The translations under genes and the position numbers were made by a program. A stretch of 16,287 nucleotides of DNA from an uncultured Blautia sp. (GTDB taxonomy: Bacteria; Bacillota; Clostridia; Lachnospirales; Lachnospiraceae), in NCBI GenBank assembly GCA_900552095.1, contig URYM01000018.1, positions 1 through 16,287 on the forward strand. Direction: 5' to 3'. This document shows, piece after piece, positions 1-7,411 of the stretch. The notes beneath the pieces were generated by a model, which had not been told where the DNA came from, did no database searches, and was given only the letters and a program-made list of their open reading frames with translations. How positions within the stretch are numbered: position 1 is the first letter of the stretch; every line of letters begins with the position of its first letter.

Positions 1-49
1 ACGAGATCTAGTACGGTCTCGTGGGCTCGGAGATGTGTATAAGAGACAG
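1..49. other. Illumina Nextera i7-side adapter (non-genomic)
   Basis: This is library adapter, not genome. Bases 1-7 match the inner end of the P7 oligo, 8-15 (CTAGTACG) sit where the i7 index belongs, 16-30 are GTCTCGTGGGCTCGG, and 31-49 are the 19-base Tn5 mosaic end AGATGTGTATAAGAGACAG. The order and spacing are those of a Nextera read-2 adapter. Genomic sequence starts at 50. The gene reading into this end is cut by the contig boundary, not by a biological event. Confidence 0.98.
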
Positions 50-822
50 GCGATCCGCAGGCCCAGATCCGGATCCCAGTCCTGTTTTTCCAGTACCTTC
101 CGCATAAACTGATAGAGATCCGCCGCCGGGAGATCGCAGGACCACCTCTCAAAATTAATAAATACCGGCTGTCTTCCCGCACTCAGAATATTATGCTGGG
201 TACACTCTCCATGGCAGACATACCGCTCTTTCAGCGCTCTTTCCCGCAGCTCTTCATAGCCGGATGCTTTAAGTTCCTCCGTCACCGCCAGCCCCTGCTC
301 CAGAAAGGGATCCAAAGCCTTCAGAAGCTGCCTCTCAAATTCATTTTTCTTCTGCTTTTTCTGCAGGAAATGCTGTACCCGGCGCATCTCCCGGTTATGC
401 CTTCCGCACTCATCCGGCAGAGACTCTTTCCGGTATCCCGCATACTCCTCCCCCTCCGGCAGACGTATCACGGTATGTAGATGAGCCAGAGCTGCTGCTC
501 CCCGGCAGATTTCCTCCCGGGAACGGATGTCGCACTCTCTGGCGTCGTACCAGTTTCGCACCGTATACAGAAGACCGTCCGTGTGGAGCGTGGCCGCCTC
601 TCCCTCCAGGTTTAAAAGCGGCAGATCGGTCTTTAATTTTCCATCTGCCTCCGCCTGCTGCTGAATCTTTCGCTGAACCTTTAATTTCTCCAGTGATCCC
701 CGGTATTCCCGGATCACCTTCAGACCCTGATCTGTCTGACAGATCAAAGCCCCTCTTCCCCGGCAGCTTCCCGCCGCTGTCAGCCCGTATTTTTCCAGAA
801 CCCCCAACCCATGGTCGAACAA
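50..822 (-). CDS. CotS-family spore coat protein (APH/kinase-like fold), 3' end cut by contig edge
   Basis: About 257 codons are visible, and family members are usually around 330-350 residues, so the C-terminus is missing. Features of the CotS/YutH branch of the aminoglycoside-phosphotransferase fold are an N-terminal CRGRGALICQTDQGLKVIREY (residues 20-40), RNWYDARECDIRSREE in the middle, the catalytic-loop equivalent CHGECTQHNIL (203-213), INFERW (222-227) and DLYQFMRKVLEK (235-246). These proteins belong to the spore coat of Bacilli and Clostridia. The usual kinase HGD and DFD-type acids read here as HGE and NFE, so kinase activity is doubtful. I place the start at TTG 822, which has AGGGG at 833-829 and a six-base spacer. 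An in-frame ATG at 900 exists but lies in the upstream terminator hairpin and before the likely promoter. The family call is firm and the start is inferred. It is probably expressed in the mother cell. Confidence 0.85.
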
Positions 823-853
823 ACATATCCCCTCACTTTCTGCGTTCTCTCTA

Positions 854-882
854 TACTTATGTACAGGTTTCCGGAAATATGT
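854..882 (-). promoter_or_regulatory. Candidate sigma-E/K-type sporulation promoter for the CotS-family gene
   Basis: On the minus strand ACATATT (882-876) is followed after 14 bases by CATAAGTA (861-854). This resembles the sigma-E pattern KMATATT-N14-CATACAHT, with the -10 matching in CATA and less well after it. Transcription would begin near 847, giving a short leader with AGGGG at 833-829 and the TTG start at 822. No good sigma-A promoter is seen here. A mother-cell sigma factor fits a spore coat gene. The call rests on pattern matching only. Confidence 0.45.
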
Positions 883-921
883 AAAAGCCTTCCGCTTCAT
901 GAATCTCACAAAGCGGAAGGC
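883..921 (-). terminator. Intrinsic terminator after cca
   Basis: A perfect 11-bp stem, GCCTTCCGCTT (921-911) with AAGCGGAAGGC (897-887), has a 13-base loop and runs into TTTT (886-883). It lies about 20 bases past the cca stop and separates the proS-cca unit from the CotS-family gene. Confidence 0.85.
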
Positions 922-939
922 CTCTTCCTGTTCCTCTGT

Positions 940-2172
940 TTATTTTTCTGCCAGCTCCAGAAGCTGTTCTTTCGTGTTCAGTTCCGGACATTCCAGCACC
1001 CGGTCAAGGAGAGTCTCCAGAATACTTCCCACTCTGGGACCCGGCTGAAATCCTGCCGCGATCAGGTCCCGGCCGCCAATCTTTAACTGTTTCAGCGAAA
1101 CACAGTCTCCTTTCTCCAGAATTCCGGCAAAGAGTTCCCGGATCCGGCGGTTGTTCTCTTCCCTCTCTCTTCCGGAAGTCCCTTCCTCCAGCTGTGCCCT
1201 GACCTGGCACAGGTCAAGATAAAGGGGAAACAGCTGCACGCCGATCCGGCTGACCGCCCGGCGCACCGAGGCAGGTTCCGGCTCCACTGTCCATTTTTCC
1301 GCGCGGACCAGCGCACAGACCTGACGCACCGTATCATTATCAAAACGCAGCCTTTTCAGGACAGAGCGCGCCTCCTCTTCCTCTCCCAGGAAGCCCAGCA
1401 GAAGACTCCAGCGCCGGATCGGATCTGCCTGTATCCGCCTTAAACCCTCCAGAATCTTTTTTTCCCGGCCTTCTTCCGCGGCTCGGTCAAATTCCGGAAG
1501 CACAACGCGGGTGATCCCCAGCTTCCAGGCTTCCCCCAGTTTATCCGGTCTCTGGGAAACAAGCAGTTTCCCCAGTTCTGTCCGGATCCTCTCCGCACTG
1601 ATCTTCCCCAGCGCAGGCGCCAGTTCCCGGATTGCCTGCTGTGTCTTATCCTCCACAGAAAATCCCAGCTGAGCCGAAAAGCGGACAGCCCGAAGGATCC
1701 GCAGCGCATCTTCCGAAAACCGTTCCCCCGGATCTCCCACGCAGCGCACCCGTTTCAGCCGGATATCCTCCAGCCCCTCAAAACAGTCCACCAGCCCCGT
1801 TTCCCGGCTGTAGGCCATGGCATTGATGGTAAAATCTCTCCTCCGCAAGTCTTCCTTCAGGCTGGAGGTAAAAGAAACACATTCCGGATGACGCCCATCC
1901 AGATATTCCCCGTCAATCCGATACGTAGTCACCTCATAGCTGTCCCTCTCAAGAAGAACCGTCACAGTCCCGTGCTGCAGTCCCGTATCTACAGTCCGCT
2001 CAAAGAGAGCTTTCACCTCTTCCGGCCTGGCAGAAGTCGTAATATCCCAGTCATCCGGCTTCCGCCCCAGGATAGAATCCCGCACGCAGCCTCCCACGGC
2101 ATAAGCCTCAAAACCGGCCTGATTCAAGGTCTCAATAATAAACTGAACCTTCTGCGGCAGCTGAATCTCCAT
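940..2172 (-). CDS. cca: CCA tRNA nucleotidyltransferase
   Basis: This 410-residue enzyme adds or repairs the 3' CCA end of tRNAs using CTP and ATP in the cytoplasm. The class II nucleotidyltransferase head is complete: GGCVRD (27-32), the metal-binding DDWD (40-43), RRRDFTINAM (110-119), ERFSEDALRILRAVRF (150-165) and SAERIRTEL (192-200). The C-terminal part aligns in layout with the HD-containing long form, but the HD position reads LLGFLG (about 258-263), so the phosphohydrolase site looks lost. The tail (IGGRDLIAAGFQPGPRVGSI) is typical. A strong GGAAGGAGGG precedes the ATG by nine bases. The gene lies 35 bases downstream of proS and probably shares its T-box-controlled transcript. Since the DNA has no exogenous look, it is read as a core gene. 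Confidence 0.96.
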   Translation of the reverse strand: MEIQLPQKVQFIIETLNQAGFEAYAVGGCVRDSILGRKPDDWDITTSARPEEVKALFERTVDTGLQHGTVTVLLERDSYEVTTYRIDGEYLDGRHPECVSFTSSLKEDLRRRDFTINAMAYSRETGLVDCFEGLEDIRLKRVRCVGDPGERFSEDALRILRAVRFSAQLGFSVEDKTQQAIRELAPALGKISAERIRTELGKLLVSQRPDKLGEAWKLGITRVVLPEFDRAAEEGREKKILEGLRRIQADPIRRWSLLLGFLGEEEEARSVLKRLRFDNDTVRQVCALVRAEKWTVEPEPASVRRAVSRIGVQLFPLYLDLCQVRAQLEEGTSGREREENNRRIRELFAGILEKGDCVSLKQLKIGGRDLIAAGFQPGPRVGSILETLLDRVLECPELNTKEQLLELAEK

Positions 2173-2207
2173 GACGGAATCCCTCCTTCCCTGTGCTTTT
2201 TTGTTTC

Positions 2208-3647
2208 TTAATATGCCCGTCCCCAGTAAACCATTTTTTTCGCCGGTTTTCCGCAGCAGACACAGGTGTCAGAAAGCTGCTCCTGTTCAAACGGAATACA
2301 TCTTGATGTGGCCGCCGTATCTTCCTTGATCTTATCCTCGCACTCCTGACAGCCGCACCACATCGCTTTTACAAAGCCCGGTTTCTCATTGATGGTTTTC
2401 ACAAACTCCTCGTAAGTAACTGCCGTATAAGTATGGGCATCTCTGTGCGCTCTCGCTGTTTCCAGCATATCTTTCTGAATCTCTTCCAGAAGTTCTTTGG
2501 CTCTTACTGCCAGCTCATCCAGGGAGACCACGATCTTCTCTCTGGTATCACGGCGCACCAGAACTGCCTGATTCTGCTCAATATCCTTCGGTCCAATCTC
2601 CACACGCATGGGAATGCCGCGCATCTCCTGCTCGGAAAATCTCCATCCGGGGCTCTTGTCGCTGTCATCCATTCTTGCGCGGATCCCCTGGGCCTTCAGG
2701 GACTCCAGAACTTCTCCCGCTTTCTCCACAACTCCCTCTTTCCTCTGCTGGATCGGAATTACCATAACCTGAACCGGAGCGATTCTGGGCGGCAGTTTCA
2801 GACCGCTGTTATCTCCGTGAACCATGATGATCGCTCCGATCATACGGGTTGTCATTCCCCAGGAGGTCTGATGCACGTACTTCAGCGTATTGTCCTTATC
2901 TGTATACTGGATCCCGAAAGCCTTCGCAAATCCATCCCCGAAATTGTGGCTGGTCCCGGACTGAAGAGCCTTACCGTCATGCATAAGGGACTCAATCGTA
3001 TAGGTGGCCTCCGCCCCCGCAAATTTTTCCTTGTCCGTCTTTCTTCCCTTCACTACCGGAATTGCCAGCTCCTGCTCACAGAAATCCGCATAAATATTCA
3101 GCATCTGAATGGTCCGCTCTTCTGCTTCCTCTGCAGTAGCATGCGCCGTATGTCCTTCCTGCCATAAAAACTCTCTGGAACGAAGGAAGGGGCGGGTTGT
3201 CTTCTCCCAGCGCACCACGGAACACCACTGATTGTACACCTTGGGAAGATCTCTGTGAGACTGGATCTCCTTGGCGTAAAAATCACAGAACAGAGTCTCG
3301 GAAGTGGGACGCACACACAGACGTTCCTGCAGCGGCTCCAGACCTCCATGCGTCACCCAGGCTACTTCCGGAGCAAAGCCCTCTACATGATCCTTCTCTT
3401 TCTGAAGAAGGCTCTCCGGAATAAACATGGGAAGGTATACATTTTCCACTCCGGTCTCTTTAAATCTCCGGTCCAGTTCATGCTGAATGTTCTCCCAGAT
3501 CGCATATCCGGCCGGTTTGATCACCATACATCCCTTAACACTGGTGTAATCAATAAGATCTGCCTTTTTTACCACATCGGTATACCACTGGGCAAAATCC
3601 TCTTCCATGGATGTGATCGACTCTACTAATTTCTTTTCTTTTGCCAT
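2208..3647 (-). CDS. proS: Prolyl-tRNA synthetase, short (archaeal/eukaryotic-like) form
   Basis: It charges tRNA-Pro with proline. The sequence has the class II core, including motif 2 [20 protein letters not shown] (about 146-165), PTSET, a C-terminal anticodon-binding region (PVQVMVIPI onward), and a terminal zinc-binding-like module ([10 protein letters not shown] ... [12 protein letters not shown] ... YWGRAY). There is no bacterial-type editing (INS) insertion, and the length of 479 residues fits the ProS type 3 group found in many Clostridia. Two candidate starts occur as ATGAAAATG. The SD AAGGAG (3660-3655) is one base from the first (3653) and seven from the second (3647), so I choose 3647, giving MAKEKK. 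The gene sits behind a T-box leader and its own promoter and is followed by cca. Confidence 0.96.
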   Translation of the reverse strand: MAKEKKLVESITSMEEDFAQWYTDVVKKADLIDYTSVKGCMVIKPAGYAIWENIQHELDRRFKETGVENVYLPMFIPESLLQKEKDHVEGFAPEVAWVTHGGLEPLQERLCVRPTSETLFCDFYAKEIQSHRDLPKVYNQWCSVVRWEKTTRPFLRSREFLWQEGHTAHATAEEAEERTIQMLNIYADFCEQELAIPVVKGRKTDKEKFAGAEATYTIESLMHDGKALQSGTSHNFGDGFAKAFGIQYTDKDNTLKYVHQTSWGMTTRMIGAIIMVHGDNSGLKLPPRIAPVQVMVIPIQQRKEGVVEKAGEVLESLKAQGIRARMDDSDKSPGWRFSEQEMRGIPMRVEIGPKDIEQNQAVLVRRDTREKIVVSLDELAVRAKELLEEIQKDMLETARAHRDAHTYTAVTYEEFVKTINEKPGFVKAMWCGCQECEDKIKEDTAATSRCIPFEQEQLSDTCVCCGKPAKKMVYWGRAY

Positions 3648-3712
3648 TTTCATTCTCCTTTTTCATTCTTTTCCCTGCGCTTTTTCCCACAGGACAGCTG
3701 TTTCGCCAATAC

Positions 3713-3753
3713 AAAAAACGCCGCCGCCCCCGGTTCCCCAGGGGCCGACAGCG
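3713..3753 (-). terminator. Regulated terminator of the proS T-box
   Basis: GCTGTCGGCCCC (3752-3741) pairs, with G-U pairs and one mismatch, to GGGGGCGGCGGC (3731-3720 approx.), followed by GTTTTTTG. It overlaps the distal part of the leader, just after the T-box sequence whose antiterminator competes with it. This is the expected off-state structure. Confidence 0.85.
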
Positions 3754-3963
3754 CAAAGATACACAATCGGCGGTACCACCCTTATTAGCCGTCCTGCGGA
3801 CAGCTCACTCTATACCCCGCTAACGCCGGGGACCGCGTCCTGCTTCTTCACAGGCAGCTCCGAGTCCGGTTCCATGCACTCCTCACAGAAAACTCCCACC
3901 ACTGTTTTCCTCTCTGCAGATCGTCCTGCATGTACTGCTCTCATCACAGCTATTTTCTCTCTA
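3713..3963 (-). promoter_or_regulatory. T-box riboswitch leader, proline type, upstream of proS
   Basis: The transcript between the proS promoter and its start has the conserved T-box GGGTGGTACCGCC (3781-3769) and a long upstream stem I region with an AGTA element. A GC-rich terminator follows. T-boxes sense uncharged tRNA and permit read-through when it is bound. A candidate specifier triplet is CCG (3869-3867, in GGAACCGGACTCGG on the 3' side of stem I), a proline codon and so consistent with proS. The T-box and gene are certain. The exact specifier position is inferred, since I could not fold the RNA. Confidence 0.93.
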
Positions 3964-3969
3964 ATCTGG

Positions 3970-3998
3970 ATTCTAAGTGAATTTCACCTGTTTGTCAA
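3970..3998 (-). promoter_or_regulatory. Sigma-A promoter for the proS-cca transcript
   Basis: TTGACA (3998-3993), a 17-base spacer and TAGAAT (3975-3970). Transcription should start near 3963, at the head of the T-box leader. The promoter begins only about 30 bases past the dCMP deaminase stop. No terminator is visible between them, so some read-through from the upp operon is possible. Confidence 0.88.
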
Positions 3999-4026
3999 GG
4001 ATTGATTGCAGGTTTTCCCCACGGGA

Positions 4027-4515
4027 TCACAGCGCTATCTCCACCTTCCGGCCGCTGCGCTCATACCTTCGGAAGCGCACGCCGGCCGCATTCAGCATCA
4101 TCTTGGAGGCAGTGATCCCCGGTGTTCCGTCATACTTGTCACAGTCATAGATAATCTCCCGGATCCCCGCCTGAATAATGGCTTTCGCACATTCATTACA
4201 GGGGAACAGAGAAACATAGAGCTTGGCTCCCTCCAGGCTTCCCCCCCGGTAATTCAGGATCGCATTCAGCTCGCTGTGCGTAACAAAGAGATATTTCTTC
4301 TGCAGTTCATCTTCCCCGTCCCGTGCCCAGGGAAATGTTTCATCCGAACAGCCGGCCGGAAAACCATTATATCCCATGGACAGGATTTTGTTATCACTGC
4401 TCACAATACAGGCTCCCACCTGCGTATGAGGATCCTTGGAACGCATCCCGGAAAGCTTGGCCACTCCCATAAAATATTCGTCCCAGGAAATGTAGTCCTC
4501 CCTTTTTCCTCCCAT
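4027..4515 (-). CDS. dCMP deaminase family protein (ComEB-like)
   Basis: It probably deaminates dCMP to dUMP, supplying thymidylate synthesis. The 162-residue protein has the zinc-dependent cytidine/deoxycytidylate deaminase signature: THSELNAI (79-86, His80 and Glu82) and FPCNECAKAI (104-113, Cys106 and Cys109). Substrate-pocket elements KDPHTQVGACIVSSDNKILS and GYNGFPAG are also present. It follows upp by 11 bases, with an AAGGAGG whose A overlaps the upp stop region, so it is co-transcribed. A related ComEB gene in B. subtilis lies in a competence operon, but here the setting is pyrimidine salvage and a competence role is not implied. Confidence 0.93.
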   Translation of the reverse strand: MGGKREDYISWDEYFMGVAKLSGMRSKDPHTQVGACIVSSDNKILSMGYNGFPAGCSDETFPWARDGEDELQKKYLFVTHSELNAILNYRGGSLEGAKLYVSLFPCNECAKAIIQAGIREIIYDCDKYDGTPGITASKMMLNAAGVRFRRYERSGRKVEIAL

Positions 4516-4526
4516 GCGCTTCCTCC

Positions 4527-5156
4527 TTATTTTGTCCCGAAAATCCTGTCACCTGCATCGCCCAGTCCCGGAACGATATATCCGTGTTCATTCAGTTTCT
4601 CATCCAGAGCGCCGATGTACAGATCCACATCCGGATGCGCCTCTTCCATCGCGGCCACACCTTCCGGGGCTGCCAGAATACACATAAAATGAATATTTTT
4701 CACGCCTTTTTCTTTCAGAAGGGTGATTGCAGCCACCGCGCTTCCCCCTGTAGCCAGCATGGGGTCTACCACATACACTTCCCGCTCGGAAGAATCTGCC
4801 GGAAGCTTGCAGTAATACTCTACGGGCTTTAAGGTCTCCGGATCCCGGTACAGACCGATATGCCCCACTTTTGCAGCCGGGATCATAGCCAGCATCCCTT
4901 CTACCATTCCCAGTCCCGCTCTTAAAATCGGCACAACCGCCAGCTTTTTGCCCGCCAGCTCCTTCACAGTCGTCTCGCAGATCGGCGTACGGATCGTTTT
5001 GTCCGCCAGTTTCAGTTCTCTGGTCGCCTCATAGCACATCAGCATGGCCACCTCGCTGATCATTTCCCGGAATTCTTTGGAACTTGTCTCTTCTTTTCTC
5101 AAAATCCCGATCTTATGCTGGATCAGAGGGTGATCCATCACCTTTACCTTCGCCAT
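4527..5156 (-). CDS. upp: Uracil phosphoribosyltransferase
   Basis: It converts uracil and PRPP to UMP in pyrimidine salvage. The 209-residue protein carries the PRPP-binding loop [12 protein letters not shown] (129-140) and the uracil-binding [13 protein letters not shown] (192-204), plus PILRAGLGM (76-84). Length matches the family. The start at 5156 gives [10 protein letters not shown] and has AAGGAGG with a seven-base spacer. The ATG overlaps the TGA of the upstream gene (TGATG), indicating translational coupling. A longer in-frame reading upstream of 5156 lacks family similarity and lies inside the preceding gene. It is in one operon with tsaC and the deaminase. Confidence 0.97.
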   Translation of the reverse strand: MAKVKVMDHPLIQHKIGILRKEETSSKEFREMISEVAMLMCYEATRELKLADKTIRTPICETTVKELAGKKLAVVPILRAGLGMVEGMLAMIPAAKVGHIGLYRDPETLKPVEYYCKLPADSSEREVYVVDPMLATGGSAVAAITLLKEKGVKNIHFMCILAAPEGVAAMEEAHPDVDLYIGALDEKLNEHGYIVPGLGDAGDRIFGTK

Positions 5157-5617
5157 CACGCTTCCTCCTTGGTCTCTTTTATTTTCTTTATCAGTTTGTC
5201 CACCAGCGTCCCGATCCATTCACAGCAGGCGCCGTACTCTGTGAGCGGCTTACCATAAAGGGGCGGAATATCTCCGCTCTCCCCCACAAAGTCCGTAAAG
5301 CGGTAAACCCGGGGCACATGCTCAAAATCCTCCCAGATCTTCAGCTTCTGTTCATCCTCCATCGTAAGGATCAGCGTTCCCGGCTCAATATCCTCCTGGA
5401 GCAGCTGAGCCGCCCGGTGCTCTTTTCCGCTGTAGCCATTGCTGATCAGAACCGCCTCCGCCTTCTGATTCATCGGCTCGGGAAACAAAACCACCAGCCC
5501 CCGGGACAGCACCTCCGGCACAGCCAGTTTCAGCCGCTGGCGCATCATGATCTTCGCCATAGCCGCCCGGCCTGTGTCCGATGCGTCCACAAAAATAATT
5601 TTCTTACAGTCCTCCAT
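5156..5617 (-). CDS. YwlE/LMW-PTP-like protein, catalytic residues lost (probable pseudophosphatase)
   Basis: The 153-residue protein has the low-molecular-weight protein tyrosine/arginine phosphatase fold. The N-terminal P-loop reads [14 protein letters not shown] (9-22), where active enzymes have V-C-x5-R. The nucleophilic cysteine is Asp11 (codon GAC) while Arg17 is kept. The general-acid DP motif of the family is replaced at IPPLYG (117-122). [11 protein letters not shown] and NQKAEAV (38-56) keep the rest of the fold. It is therefore unlikely to be an ordinary phosphatase and could bind a ligand or partner. I start at ATG 5617, ten bases after the tsaC stop, with AGGG eight bases upstream. 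A TTG at 5638 is in frame but lacks a ribosome binding site. The order tsaC, ywlE-like, upp recalls the B. subtilis ywlC-ywlE-glyA-upp neighbourhood. Confidence 0.8.
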   Translation of the reverse strand: MEDCKKIIFVDASDTGRAAMAKIMMRQRLKLAVPEVLSRGLVVLFPEPMNQKAEAVLISNGYSGKEHRAAQLLQEDIEPGTLILTMEDEQKLKIWEDFEHVPRVYRFTDFVGESGDIPPLYGKPLTEYGACCEWIGTLVDKLIKKIKETKEEA

Positions 5618-5627
5618 AACTCCATCC

Positions 5628-6674
5628 CTATACTTCAATAATCTGGTGCCCCGCCGCCTTCAAAAGCCGGTTCATGATCGCCTGTCCCATCTTCGGGGTG
5701 GCAAATGATTCGGAATAGATATAATCCGTCTTCTCCTCATCAAACTCTCTGAGCACACTGTACAGATGACGCGCGATCGTCTCCTCGCTGCGGCGGCTTC
5801 CAATGCGTTTTACGAGTCCCGCCGGATAACTCCCGGCCGTCTCATCCGCCGCCAGAATCCCCACACGGAACCCCTGGGCGATCTTCTCTTCTGCCATCCG
5901 GCTGATCGCCTCTCTGACCTGCTCTTCTTCTCCTTCCACAATGGTCAGGTCCCCCTGAGGCGCATAGTGTCTGTACTTCATTCCCGGTGCCTTTGGCCTG
6001 GCATTTCCCTCCAGCGTAAGCCCCCGGTCCATGCGGACTTCACCAATCAGTTCCGAAAGAGTCTCCAGATCCAGGTAGCCGGGACGCAGAACCGTAGGAA
6101 TTTCCTCCGTAAAGTCTACAATTGTGGACTCCAATCCGATCCCCACTTCTCCGCCGTCCACGATCATATCGATCTTATCCGCCAGATCTGCAATTACATG
6201 CTCGGCCTTCGTGGGACTCGGCCGTCCGGAAGTATTGGCGCTGGGCGCCGCCACATAACCGCCGGCCTGTCGGATCAGCTCCAGTGCCGCCCGGTGGCGC
6301 GGCATACGCACGGCCACACTGTCCAGCCCCCCCGTCGTCTTCAGCGGAACCAGTTCACTTTTTCTGAAGATCATCGTAAGCGGCCCCGGCCAGCATTTTT
6401 CTGCCAGGATCCGGGCTTTCTCCGGAACTTCCAGCACCAGCGGTTCCAGATCTTTCTGATCCGCAATATGCACGATCAGCGGATTATCCGAAGGACGCCC
6501 CTTTGCCTGATAGATCTTTCCGGACGCTTCCGGATCCAGCGCATTTCCTCCCAGCCCGTACACCGTCTCCGTAGGAAATGCCACCAGACCTCCCTGCTTT
6601 AAGATCTGCCCCGCCTCCCGCAGAGCCTCCATGTCCAGTTGCTCTTCTGTCATGCTTACGATTTTTGCCTTCAT
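5628..6674 (-). CDS. L-threonylcarbamoyladenylate synthase (Sua5/YwlC type)
   Basis: It forms threonylcarbamoyl-AMP from threonine, bicarbonate and ATP, the first step of t6A37 tRNA modification. The 348-residue length indicates the Sua5 two-domain form: YrdC/TsaC domain, then the C-terminal Sua5 domain. Motifs are PTETVYGLG (34-42), KGRPSDNPL (58-66), WPGPLTMIF (95-103), SANTSGRPSPT (145-155), LESTIVD (181-187) and the linker PGMKYRHYAP. I choose ATG 6674 (MKAKIVSM), preceded by GGGAGAGG. Translation upstream of it to 6845 is antisense-like, low-complexity and overlaps cwlD, so it was dropped. It is first in the operon tsaC, phosphatase-like, upp, dCMP deaminase, behind the promoter at 6717-6745. 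Confidence 0.95.
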   Translation of the reverse strand: MKAKIVSMTEEQLDMEALREAGQILKQGGLVAFPTETVYGLGGNALDPEASGKIYQAKGRPSDNPLIVHIADQKDLEPLVLEVPEKARILAEKCWPGPLTMIFRKSELVPLKTTGGLDSVAVRMPRHRAALELIRQAGGYVAAPSANTSGRPSPTKAEHVIADLADKIDMIVDGGEVGIGLESTIVDFTEEIPTVLRPGYLDLETLSELIGEVRMDRGLTLEGNARPKAPGMKYRHYAPQGDLTIVEGEEEQVREAISRMAEEKIAQGFRVGILAADETAGSYPAGLVKRIGSRRSEETIARHLYSVLREFDEEKTDYIYSESFATPKMGQAIMNRLLKAAGHQIIEV

Positions 6675-6716
6675 GATCCTCTCCCGTATCTTTTTTCCAT
6701 TATCCTTTGTGAAACC

Positions 6717-6745
6717 ATTATACTCTAAGCCTTTTTCCCTGTCAA
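6717..6745 (-). promoter_or_regulatory. Perfect consensus sigma-A promoter for the tsaC operon
   Basis: TTGACA (6745-6740), exactly 17 bases, then TATAAT (6722-6717). This is a full-match promoter on the minus strand. The -35 and most of the spacer lie within the last codons of cwlD, whose stop is at 6727-6725. Transcription should start near 6710 with a leader of about 35 bases before ATG 6674. Confidence 0.92.
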
Positions 6746-7411
6746 ATACTCCAGCACTCCATCCCCCACTGCCCTGGCCGCCAGTTCCTGGTATTCCTCC
6801 GAGACCAGCTTCTTCTCCTCTTCCCGGCTGCTCAGAAAACCGCACTCCACAATAACCAGAGGCGCTTCCGTATTTTTCAGCATATAGTAAGTGCCATTCC
6901 CTTTCGCCTGCCTTCTGTTCTCCGGATCCAGCTGCTCCACCAGATGTTTCTGGATCTTCTCTGCCAGCTGCTTCCCTTCCAGTGAATGGGTATAATAAAA
7001 GACCTGTGCCCCTTTTACACTTTCTTCAGGATAGCTGTTCTGATGAATACTTACCACACATTCCGGTGCCGCCTCATGGATTTTCTGACATCTCCGCTGC
7101 AGATCCTGCACTTTCTTATTAGATGCCCCCGGATCATTTAACCCCTCGTCCCCGGTCCGCGTCAGCTCTGTCCGGATCCCGTTCTTTTCCAGGTATTCTT
7201 TCAGCTTTCCCGCTATCGCCAGATTCAGATCCTTCTCCAGTGTCCCTCCGACTCCCACTTTTCCCGGATCCTCTCCCCCATGCCCTGCATCGATCATCAC
7301 AAGAGGCGCCTCTCCTGCCACGCCCCCCACCACTGCCGCTTCTTCTCTTCCCAGAAAAAAGACCCCGGCCAGCAGCAGGATCCCCATTCCCAGTTCCAGT
7401 CCTCTTTTCAA
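6725..7411 (-). CDS. N-acetylmuramoyl-L-alanine amidase, CwlD-like
   Basis: It is a zinc amidase cleaving the stem peptide from muramic acid. CwlD homologues act on spore cortex peptidoglycan to produce muramic delta-lactam. The 228 residues hold an N-terminal hydrophobic segment (about 7-20, signal or anchor), then the Amidase_3 domain: MIDAGHGGEDPG (39-50, His44), Glu59, SIHQNS (121-126, His123) and IVECGFLSS (187-195, catalytic Glu189). The start is not an ATG: TTG at 7411 gives MKRGLELGMG with a G-rich run upstream. The next ATG, eight codons in, would cut the hydrophobic segment and has no better ribosome site. Neighbours (GH18, DivIVA-like) are also envelope genes, but the terminator at 7412-7459 argues that they are not simply one operon. 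Confidence 0.9.
   Translation of the reverse strand: MKRGLELGMGILLLAGVFFLGREEAAVVGGVAGEAPLVMIDAGHGGEDPGKVGVGGTLEKDLNLAIAGKLKEYLEKNGIRTELTRTGDEGLNDPGASNKKVQDLQRRCQKIHEAAPECVVSIHQNSYPEESVKGAQVFYYTHSLEGKQLAEKIQKHLVEQLDPENRRQAKGNGTYYMLKNTEAPLVIVECGFLSSREEEKKLVSEEYQELAARAVGDGVLEYLTGKKA

Noticed and set aside
410..826. 138-codon minus-strand reading frame starting at an ATG with a good SD
   Set aside because: It is glycine/serine-rich, has no family resemblance, and is a shifted frame of the CotS-family gene, whose frame shows clear motifs.
2433..3167. 244-codon plus-strand reading frame opposite proS
   Set aside because: No ribosome site, no recognisable domain, and the proS frame is continuous and conserved across the same bases.
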